A stretch of 19,801 nt of DNA from an uncultured Porphyromonas sp. GTDB taxonomy: Bacteria; Bacteroidota; Bacteroidia; Bacteroidales; Porphyromonadaceae. Of the stretch, positions 14,318-19,801 are shown piece by piece. Made by a program: the position numbers and the translations under genes. Position 1 is the first letter of the stretch, and every line of letters begins with the position of its first letter. A model generated the notes under the pieces. That model was not told where the DNA came from. It worked only from the letters and a program-made list of their open reading frames with translations, and did not search any database. The stretch spans positions 1 to 19,801 of the forward strand of contig CABUDK010000022.1 of NCBI GenBank assembly GCA_902490315.1. Direction: 5' to 3'.

Positions 14318-15067
14318 ATGAATACACAGCAACTATACAGAGGGATTCTCGGCCTCTTGGTCGCACTCATCACGACGCCACTCTTGTGGGGTCAGAGTAG
14401 CAATGAGAATGTCGAGTTTGGCGTCAAAGCTGGACTAAACATCGGAGCTACCACGCCCCTACCTAAGCCTAAGGCGATCGACAAGATCTACACGTGGAAT
14501 CCTCATATGAACATTGCTCTCAAGGGGTGGCTCTCCTACCAACTCCCCGACACCAAAGGGTGGCATCTAGACACAGGCCTAGAGATGGAGCGCAAAGGGA
14601 TGTACGTCTGCACCCATGCGACTAATCTCAGGATCAACATGGGCGATGGCAAGGAGGCCGCTTGGGGGTTCTTTACGGGCAACAATAGCACCGAGTTCAT
14701 CAACTACTACCTGACGATCCCGATGCTGGTTGCTTACCATACGAGCAAAGACAAGTTCCGTATGCAGGTGGGCTTTTACCTATCCTACCTGATGCAGCAA
14801 AGCTTTAAGGTGACACTCGATGGCGACGGCACGCTCAATGAACAGCCTATGGCTCCAGGACACCTCGTCGATTACGACCTATCGGATCACTTCAACAAGC
14901 TGGATATGGGTGTCAGGGTAGGCTTCGACTACTTCTTCCACCAGCGCCTCGGCGTGACCGCACAGCTCAATATGAGCTTCGAGCCAGCCCTGGATAGAAG
15001 CTTTACGATGATGCCATTCCCGCTCTACAACATCTACGCCTTTGCGGGCTTCGCCTATCGCATCTAA
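14318..15067 (+). CDS. Outer-membrane beta-barrel protein (PorT/OMP_b-brl_2 type)
   Basis: A 249-residue protein with a classical signal peptide (hydrophobic residues 10–24, likely cleavage after LLWGQ). The mature part opens with FGVKAGLNIGATT, the usual first strand of this small-barrel family, then shows alternating amphipathic strands (WHLDTGLEMERKGMYV, YYLTIPMLVAYH, FRMQVGFYLSYLMQQ, DMGVRVGFDYFF, GVTAQLNMSFEP) and ends in the aromatic strand YAFAGFAYRI, with a terminal aromatic/hydrophobic pattern as in barrels inserted by BamA. Its role is unknown; the adjacent lipoprotein may be a partner on the outer surface. It starts 12 bp after that gene and ends before a strong terminator. Confidence 0.82.
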   Translation: MNTQQLYRGILGLLVALITTPLLWGQSSNENVEFGVKAGLNIGATTPLPKPKAIDKIYTWNPHMNIALKGWLSYQLPDTKGWHLDTGLEMERKGMYVCTHATNLRINMGDGKEAAWGFFTGNNSTEFINYYLTIPMLVAYHTSKDKFRMQVGFYLSYLMQQSFKVTLDGDGTLNEQPMAPGHLVDYDLSDHFNKLDMGVRVGFDYFFHQRLGVTAQLNMSFEPALDRSFTMMPFPLYNIYAFAGFAYRI

Positions 15068-15108
15068 GTTCGGACGTACTACTATCTTATAGAAAAGACC
15101 GCACAACA

Positions 15109-15154
15109 AAAGGGTTCAATCGCTAAATGAGGCGGTTGAACCCTTTCTTTTTTG
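15109..15154 (+). terminator. Rho-independent terminator after the barrel gene
   Basis: A 15-bp stem (15109–15123 with 15132–15146, one wobble pair) with an 8-nt loop is followed by CTTTTTTG. On the minus strand TTTTGTTG follows the stem, so it may also stop transcripts of the convergent AraC-type gene, whose stop is about 90 bp away. Confidence 0.9.
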
Positions 15155-15238
15155 CATGCCAGGTCTCTCTGCTACACCACCACTATAGTTAGCCTAGGGG
15201 ATTTCAGCGTGATGGATAATACAGAAGAGGTTTGATCT

Positions 15239-16222
15239 CTACGCTTCATTGCTCACTCGGAGCAACTCCTCGGAGGTGGTACCATTCTGTATGGTACGTC
15301 GCAGAGCCGAAGGTGGGAGCCCGAAGTTTTTGGAGCAGTAGCGTGAGAAACTCGATGGCGAGTTGAAGGATAGCTGAGAGGCTATCTCACCGATGGTGAG
15401 GTCATAGTCCTGGATGAGGAAGAGGATCTGCTTATTACTCTGCACACGTATCCACTGCTCAGGGGAGATGCCAAACTCCTCTCTAAATCGCTTGTAAAAG
15501 GAAGAGGGTGACATATAGACTCGCTCGGCTAGATCGGAGACTTTGGCATTGCAGGAAAATGCATTGATGACATCATTGTGAAACTTTGACACCCCCAGTA
15601 TGGGCCACAAGAAGGCGGCCAGCTCCTCACGGCTGTAATAAGCCCTTAGGTTCCAAAAGAGCTCCTTGACCTTGAGCTCGTGTAGGTAAGCGCACTGTGC
15701 CTGATCATCGAGGTATATCTTGAGGGTAGCTAGTAGGGAGTATATAGCCCCTCGAACCTCTAGAGGCTCTGGACCGTAATCTATCGTTTGCTTGAGCTCC
15801 TCAAGCTGCTGCAGAGAGATCTTGTCGCAGATGAAGTCTATAACGTCAAAGTAAGCGATCATCAGCTCCCCCTCTGTACTCAGGATTGCCTTCACCGAAG
15901 TAGCTCGAGGGATAAACTTCATCTGCCCCTTTTCGAGCTTCCACAGCTCACCTCCCGCAGCTATGCGCACGGAGCCTCGCGTGCAGAAGAGGATCGAGTG
16001 GTACTCGGTCATCCCTTGATACGATCTCTGTGTGGAGCTATCGACAAGGATCCACCCACTATTGGCATGAGTTGCGTAGTGGTGGCAGGAGAGATGCTCG
16101 GGGGTATTGAATAGTGCCATAGATAGTCGTCTTAGGGTTAGTGGGTTGAGAGTGCTGACCACTCGATGAAACATCCCTGCGAAGCTCCGCACAAATAGAG
16201 GACAGCTTGAAGTAGTAGGCAC
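15239..16222 (-). CDS. AraC family transcriptional regulator
   Basis: The protein has an N-terminal cupin-like sensing half (ILFCTRGSVRIAAGGELWKLEKGQMKFIPR) and a C-terminal AraC DNA-binding half with two helix-turn-helix units: KVSDLAERVYMSPSSFYKRFREEFGISPEQW (about 235–265) and DLTIGEIASQLSFNSPSSFSRYCSKNFG (about 275–302). The effector is not evident. Three starts are possible: 16222 (327 residues), 16174 and 16120 (293 residues). The region before MALFNTPEHL does not look like the family, so 16120 may be the true start; the longest frame is given. A good promoter lies at 16368–16398, giving a leader of about 140–240 nt. It faces the barrel gene convergently, and a MITE-like element sits just behind its promoter. 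Confidence 0.88.
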   Translation of the reverse strand: MPTTSSCPLFVRSFAGMFHRVVSTLNPLTLRRLSMALFNTPEHLSCHHYATHANSGWILVDSSTQRSYQGMTEYHSILFCTRGSVRIAAGGELWKLEKGQMKFIPRATSVKAILSTEGELMIAYFDVIDFICDKISLQQLEELKQTIDYGPEPLEVRGAIYSLLATLKIYLDDQAQCAYLHELKVKELFWNLRAYYSREELAAFLWPILGVSKFHNDVINAFSCNAKVSDLAERVYMSPSSFYKRFREEFGISPEQWIRVQSNKQILFLIQDYDLTIGEIASQLSFNSPSSFSRYCSKNFGLPPSALRRTIQNGTTSEELLRVSNEA

Positions 16223-16261
16223 CGTAACTCAAAGCCTACCACAACACTCTAGTAGCGTATC

Positions 16262-16283
16262 TTTACTTATAGACTAAAGTAAA
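16262..16283. repeat. Inverted repeat in the AraC-type gene leader
   Basis: TTTACTT (16262–16268) and AAGTAAA (16277–16283) form a perfect 7-bp stem with an 8-nt loop, between the promoter and the start codon. It could be an autoregulatory operator or leader hairpin; nothing further supports this. Confidence 0.35.
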
Positions 16284-16367
16284 AGAGCCACACTGGAGGT
16301 GCTTCATCCGCTCACCCAAAGAAGAAAAACAGTCCGAACGAAAGAGTCTAGACGATTCTTCTCATTT

Positions 16368-16398
16368 CAAAGGTAGTGAAAATATTCGTAACAACAAA
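16368..16398 (-). promoter_or_regulatory. Promoter of the AraC-type regulator
   Basis: On the minus strand TTTG (16398–16395), a 19-bp spacer and TACCTTTG (16375–16368) form a full match to the Bacteroidetes -33/-7 consensus. It is the best promoter in the window and ends 19 bp from the left end of the MITE-like element. Confidence 0.75.
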
Positions 16399-16462
16399 GT
16401 AAGATACCCAACTCCTCAGGGCTGACGCATTATAATATAAACAGAGCAAGCTCATCTCAATC

Positions 16463-16502
16463 TCTCCCGATGAATTTTCAAATATCTCGGGGGATATTTT
16501 TG
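16463..16502 (+). terminator. Terminator-like hairpin inside the MITE-like element
   Basis: TCTCCCGA (16463–16470) pairs with TCGGGGGA (16487–16494), one wobble, followed by TATTTTTG. The stem, T-run and the following TTTTCTC resemble the pntB terminator and the start of repeat copy 1. It has no gene immediately upstream to terminate on the plus strand. Confidence 0.5.
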
Positions 16503-16506
16503 ATTT

Positions 16507-16680
16507 TCTCCCGAAGGAATGGCGAATTTCTTCGGACTTATCATTTGATTCTTCCGAAGTTTCATTTGATTCTTCCGAAGAATTTTTTCTTTCCTCCGAG
16601 GAAATCGAAATTTCCTCGGGAGCTATTTGGGAAATTCTTCGGGAGAAATCCGAATCATCGGAGAGGTAGGCGTAATCAGA
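16507..16680 (+). repeat. Dispersed palindromic intergenic repeat, copy 3
   Basis: The core at 16525–16650 is very close to copy 1 (1890–2014), including the two 21-bp direct repeats (TTTCATTTGATTCTTCCGAAG form), TTCCTCCGAGGAA palindrome and GAGCTATTTGGGAAATTC. It lies wholly inside the 362-bp TIR-bounded element, in the same orientation as the other two copies. A 78-codon open frame across it is a by-product. Confidence 0.85.
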
Positions 16681-16840
16681 GAGGATTCGTAACCACTGTG
16701 TGGTGATACTCGAACCGTGTATTCCTAGTTATCGTCATGTGCAGCTTCTAGCAGACTGGTTATAATGCGTCAGCCCTGCCCAACTACGACTCCGCAAGTC
16801 TCATGAGTAGCCTACGCCTCTGTAAGTCTAGAACTTTTTG

Positions 16841-16848
16841 TACATTTG
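16841..16848 (+). promoter_or_regulatory. Promoter -7 box of the pspC–marR–ligase unit
   Basis: TACATTTG fits TAnnTTTG, 78 bp before the ATG at 16927. The leader would be about 70 nt. No good -33 box is visible. Confidence 0.5.
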
Positions 16849-16926
16849 TACTAAGTGAGCGCAGCTTAGATAGTTCAGAGCTAAGAAGCTACGACAGATG
16901 TATCAATTAAAACGACCCATACAACT

Positions 16927-17130
16927 ATGGCAAACAACAAGAGACTCTATCGCTCTCGTGAAGCGTGGATAGGAGGCGTATGCGGTGGCATCGCTGATTA
17001 CTTCGGATGGGATCCGACGATCGTACGACTCATCTATTTACTCGCAACATTCACAACTGGTTTTGCGGGGATCCCCATCTACATCCTCTTATGGATCTTC
17101 GTTCCACTAGAGCGGTATCGCAACTATTAA
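16927..17130 (+). CDS. PspC domain-containing small membrane protein
   Basis: A 67-residue protein that is essentially a lone PspC domain: KRLYRSREAWIGGVCGGIADYFG followed by DPTIVRLIYLL and a hydrophobic segment (about residues 31–60) ending IPIYILLWIFVPLE. PspC proteins sit in the inner membrane; in enterobacteria PspC helps sense envelope stress, but stand-alone Bacteroidetes copies have no proven role. The gene heads a tightly spaced run with a MarR-type regulator 21 bp downstream and an acyl-CoA ligase beyond, suggesting a link to membrane or lipid state, which is inferred. Start is clear from the conserved N-terminus. Confidence 0.93.
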   Translation: MANNKRLYRSREAWIGGVCGGIADYFGWDPTIVRLIYLLATFTTGFAGIPIYILLWIFVPLERYRNY

Positions 17131-17151
17131 AGGTCTTTGGCATCTAGCACT

Positions 17152-17823
17152 ATGAGTTACCCGTTACTACATGAGCTACTCGACTTAGTCGAGAGGTACG
17201 AAGAGTTTCGTGGGAATGCTGAGCAGTCGATGAGCAACTTTCTGCGCTTTGCCGATCAGACCCTTGAGCAGCAGACAAACTCCGAGGAGCCAAAGGTAGG
17301 GATGGGTGGTCATGCCTATCTCAATGCAATGATAGCCCGTGACATAAGTTTCGTCTACCGCTATATGCGCTACTTCGTGCGTAAAGCGATCAAAGACCCC
17401 CCCCTACAGACCATCGATGAGTACTCCTATCTCATCACGCTCATGGCAAAGGGAGAGATGACCAAGACCGAGCTCAACAACTACAACGTAGTCGAAAAGA
17501 CCTCCGGTAGTGAGATCATCCGTCGTCTACTTAAGAGTGGTCTGATCTCGCAGACGCGCAATCTCCAGGATAGACGCAGTCTGCTACTCAGCATCACGCC
17601 CAAGGGACGAGAGGTAGTCAAGGAGCTGCTACCTCGTATGCAGCAGAGTAGCGATCTACTCCTACGAGACCTCTCGTGGGATCAGAAGATCTTCCTCCAC
17701 TCGCTCCATGAACAGCTCTACGAGAGCAATCATCCACTCTTTCTCACAGAGCGAGACTCTGATCTAGCAGAACTTGTCGAAAAGGTGCCTATCGACCACC
17801 ACTCCTCTTCCGGAAGGAAATAA
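17152..17823 (+). CDS. MarR family transcriptional regulator
   Basis: A 223-residue protein with a winged-helix MarR domain in the middle: LITLMAKGEMTKTELNNYN, then recognition-helix region EKTSGSEIIRRLLKSGLISQ, the wing TRNLQDRRSLLLSITPKGREVV with the typical D-R-R and TPKG signature, and a C-terminal dimerisation helix. About 95 residues precede the DNA-binding part, more than in a typical 140–160-residue MarR protein, and may form an extra helical sensing or dimer segment. The frame can also open at a TTG at 17137, but ATG 17152 is preferred. It lies between pspC and the acyl-CoA ligase on the same strand and may regulate this operon, perhaps in response to a fatty acid or acyl-CoA; that is speculation from context. 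Confidence 0.88.
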   Translation: MSYPLLHELLDLVERYEEFRGNAEQSMSNFLRFADQTLEQQTNSEEPKVGMGGHAYLNAMIARDISFVYRYMRYFVRKAIKDPPLQTIDEYSYLITLMAKGEMTKTELNNYNVVEKTSGSEIIRRLLKSGLISQTRNLQDRRSLLLSITPKGREVVKELLPRMQQSSDLLLRDLSWDQKIFLHSLHEQLYESNHPLFLTERDSDLAELVEKVPIDHHSSSGRK

Positions 17824-17859
17824 TCTTTACTCTACCCTCTCTATCAATCCTGCTCTCCT

Positions 17860-19677
17860 ATGAAAATGAACCATTTAGGCGATCTGCTTAAGCTTTTTAC
17901 TACCACCTATCGGCACAAGACACTCCTACGCTATATGGATCGAACACCCGAGGAGCAGTGGCATGAGTGGAGTGGAGAGCAGCTAGCCGAGCAGACTATG
18001 CTGGCGGCACAGGCTCTCGTACGCGCTGGCGTGCAGCCTGGCGACCGGGTGGCAATCTACTCGCAAAACATGATGGAGGGCATCATCACCGAGCTGGGGC
18101 TGATGGCGATACGTGCCATCTGCGTACCACTATATGCCACTTGCTCGCCTGAGCAAGTAGCTTACATCACGGAGCATGCGGAGGTCAAGCTGATCCTCGT
18201 GGGGGAGCAGTTTCAGTACAACAATGTCTACCCACTCCTAGCGACCCACCCCACGCTACAGCAATTGGTCATACTGGACGAGCGGGTTGTACGTGACCCG
18301 ACTGATGAGAGGAGCGAGTACTTTGAGACCTTCCTCTCGATGGGCGATGCGATGCCCTACGAGACCGAGGTGCGGGCACAGCTAGGTGCGGGGACGCCCG
18401 ACGAGACCGCTGTCATCATCTACACCTCGGGCACCACAGGCACGCCCAAGGGAGTACAGATCACCCATCACATGATCCTGACGCAGGTGGAGCGACATCA
18501 GCAGCTCTTCCCGACGCTAAACGATCACGACGTATCGGTCAACTTCCTCCCGCTGAGCCATGTCTTCGAGAAGCTCTGGGTCTACTTTTGCCTTGCCACA
18601 GCTATCAAAGTGGTTGTTGTGACGAACCCAAAGCGCATCATGGAGCTGATGCCACAGATACGCCCCACGGTGATGTGCAATGTGCCACGATACTGGGAGA
18701 AAGTCTACCAAGGCGTACAGGAGCACATCGAGCAGGCGAAGCCTATGATGCAGCGCATCTACAGGAAGGCACTACGCGTGGGGCATAGGTATCATATCGA
18801 CTACCGCATCCATGGGCGCAAAGCTCCGTGGGGCCTACGCATCTCCAATGCCCTCTACCGCTACACCGTATTCTATATCCTCAAGCGTGTCTTAGGACTG
18901 GAGCGGGGGCGCTTCTTCCCGACAGCGGGGGCTCCCCTCTCGAATGAGATCAACGAGTTCCTGCAGTCGGCCGGCTTTAACATTGTCGTCGGCTATGGGC
19001 TCTCCGAGTCCTCAGCCACAGTCTCCTGCTACCTACCGGGGCGCTACGTCATAGGCTCCGTCGGGGAAGTCGTGCCAGGTGTAGAGGTACGCATAGATCC
19101 CGAGACGCAAGAGATACAGCTACGTGGCGATACCATCACGCCTGGCTACTACCACAATGACGAGGCCAATGCAGCCGCCTTTACCGATGACGGGTGGTTC
19201 CGTACGGGAGATGCGGGACGGCTGGAGGAACGTACCCTCTACTTCACCGAGCGGATCAAAGAGCTATACAAGACGAGCAATGGTAAGTACATAGCTCCGC
19301 AGCAGATAGAGTCCCTCCTGAGCAGCAGTCCGCTCATCGAGCAGTGCGCTGTGGTGGCCGATGAGCGCAAGTTTGTCGCAGCACTGATCTATCCAAACTA
19401 CGAGCAGCTACGTCGTCGGCTTCGTGATCGTGGTCAGGAGGCACTGGCCGAGCTCCCCACGGCAGACCTAGCGCAGCGTAGCGAGGTGTGCGACTTGCTC
19501 TTGAGTCATATAGAGCCTCTACAGGCACACTTGGCAGGCTTTGAGAAGGTCAAGCGCATCGCACTGCTTGCCGAGCCATTCTCCATCGAGGCGGGTACAC
19601 TCACCCCGACGCTCAAGCTGAAGCGCAAAGCGATCCTTGAGCAGTATGCCGAGCTGATCGAAAAGCTGTACCTTTGA
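17860..19677 (+). CDS. Long-chain acyl-CoA ligase (AMP-binding enzyme)
   Basis: A 605-residue adenylate-forming enzyme of the long-chain fatty acid–CoA ligase type. Motifs in order: P-loop YTSGTTGTPKG (188–198), the FLPLSHVFEK motif of long-chain ligases (229–238), FPTAGAPLSNEI (353–364), YGLSESSA (379–386), GDTITPGYYHNDEANAAAF (423–441), WFRTGDAGRL (446–455), ERIKELYKTSNGKYIAPQQIE, and a C-terminal LTPTLKLKRK with the catalytic lysine. It would activate fatty acids to acyl-CoA at the inner face of the membrane. The long insertion and the length match FAA1/FadD15-like proteins rather than MenE. It follows the MarR gene by 36 bp. Exact chain-length preference cannot be told. Confidence 0.93.
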   Translation: MKMNHLGDLLKLFTTTYRHKTLLRYMDRTPEEQWHEWSGEQLAEQTMLAAQALVRAGVQPGDRVAIYSQNMMEGIITELGLMAIRAICVPLYATCSPEQVAYITEHAEVKLILVGEQFQYNNVYPLLATHPTLQQLVILDERVVRDPTDERSEYFETFLSMGDAMPYETEVRAQLGAGTPDETAVIIYTSGTTGTPKGVQITHHMILTQVERHQQLFPTLNDHDVSVNFLPLSHVFEKLWVYFCLATAIKVVVVTNPKRIMELMPQIRPTVMCNVPRYWEKVYQGVQEHIEQAKPMMQRIYRKALRVGHRYHIDYRIHGRKAPWGLRISNALYRYTVFYILKRVLGLERGRFFPTAGAPLSNEINEFLQSAGFNIVVGYGLSESSATVSCYLPGRYVIGSVGEVVPGVEVRIDPETQEIQLRGDTITPGYYHNDEANAAAFTDDGWFRTGDAGRLEERTLYFTERIKELYKTSNGKYIAPQQIESLLSSSPLIEQCAVVADERKFVAALIYPNYEQLRRRLRDRGQEALAELPTADLAQRSEVCDLLLSHIEPLQAHLAGFEKVKRIALLAEPFSIEAGTLTPTLKLKRKAILEQYAELIEKLYL

Positions 19678-19700
19678 CCCTCCATTTCACACAATATCAA

Positions 19701-19734
19701 AGAGCGCACGCCACACCTTCGTGGCATACGCTCT
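19701..19734 (+). terminator. Hairpin after the acyl-CoA ligase
   Basis: AGAGCG and GCCAC pair with GTGGC and CGCTCT around a 6-nt loop, with a 3x3 internal loop. It lies 24 bp after the stop but has no T-run, so it may be a processing or weak termination hairpin, or part of the leader of the next gene. Confidence 0.45.
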
Positions 19735-19753
19735 CTAGACAACACTATATATT

Positions 19754-19801
19754 ATGATAACACAGGACCAACTAGCAGAGCTGTTGGAGCGCACGAAGGC
19801 G
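19754..19801 (+). CDS. prfB: Probable peptide chain release factor 2, N-terminus (3' partial)
   Basis: Only 16 codons are present, reading MITQDQLAELLERTKA. The MIT-x-x-QL-x-x-L-x-x-R pattern resembles the beginning of Bacteroidetes release factor 2 proteins, which recognise UGA and UAA stop codons. The region that would show or exclude the programmed frameshift known from many prfB genes lies outside the window. With so few residues the call is tentative. Confidence 0.5.
   Translation, partial: MITQDQLAELLERTKA

Larger units (their letters stand above)
16417..16778. mobile_element. MITE-like element, 362 bp, with perfect 19-bp terminal inverted repeats
   Basis: CAGGGCTGACGCATTATAA (16417–16435) recurs as its exact reverse complement at 16760–16778. 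The heptamer CCCAACT abuts the right end (16779–16785) and also occurs on the left (16407–16413), three bases away from the repeat, so it may be an imperfectly placed target duplication. There is no transposase inside. The interior holds copy 3 of the dispersed palindromic repeat and a terminator-like hairpin. It sits between two divergent promoters. Together with its flanks it accounts for most of the 704-bp gap between the AraC-type and PspC genes. Confidence 0.75.

Noticed and set aside
16470..16706. 78-codon open frame inside the MITE-like element
   Set aside because: It is repeat-derived, has no family features, and its likeness to the frame at 9610 is explained by shared noncoding DNA.
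17860..19677. Second MenE or an acetyl-CoA synthetase
   Set aside because: Length, the FLPLSHVFEK motif and the large insertion fit long-chain acyl-CoA ligases; menE is already present at 8496.

Overview
The window looks like chromosomal DNA of a Bacteroidales bacterium, most probably a Porphyromonas species. The evidence is Bacteroidetes-type promoters (-7 TAnnTTTG) before several genes, a DUF2520–Maf gene pair, a PCMD-type lipoprotein next to a small outer-membrane barrel, a fused class I fumarase and a menaquinone locus in the order menF-menD-menB-menC-menE. The genus is inferred from gene content and style; no rRNA gene is present to confirm it.

Layout. (1) 1–1784: the 3' part of a proton-translocating transhydrogenase beta subunit (pntB). 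Its NADP(H)-binding domain III is present three times in tandem, joined by Ala/Ser-rich linkers. (2) 1785–2117: a terminator and the first copy of a dispersed palindromic repeat. (3) 2118–3478: a DUF2520 Rossmann protein and a Maf nucleotide pyrophosphatase, overlapping by 4 bp. (4) 3575–9578: the menaquinone pathway from chorismate to DHNA-CoA. menF, menD, menB and menC are tightly packed; menE follows after 107 bp made almost wholly of three kinds of short tandem repeat. (5) 9579–9974: repeat copy 2 and a strong hairpin shared by the convergent menE and fumarase genes. (6) 9975–13077 (minus): class I fumarase and glyA, with a structured leader between them. (7) 13292–15067 (plus): a surface lipoprotein with a KPDPN repeat tail and a beta-barrel protein, ending in a clear terminator. 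(8) 15239–16222 (minus): an AraC-type regulator. (9) 16223–16926: a 704-bp intergenic region holding a 362-bp MITE-like element with perfect 19-bp terminal inverted repeats and repeat copy 3 inside it. (10) 16927–19677: PspC-domain membrane protein, MarR-type regulator and long-chain acyl-CoA ligase. (11) From 19754: the start of what looks like prfB.

How the genes fit together. MenF, MenD, MenC, MenE and MenB give an almost complete route to DHNA-CoA; menH, the thioesterase, menA and the methyltransferase are not here. Menaquinone and fumarase both serve the fumarate respiration typical of these anaerobes, and the transhydrogenase couples NADPH supply to the proton gradient. The most unusual items are the triplicated domain III of PntB, the loss of its classical KRS 2'-phosphate-binding motif in all three copies, and the family of palindromic intergenic elements, one of which is bounded like a mobile element.
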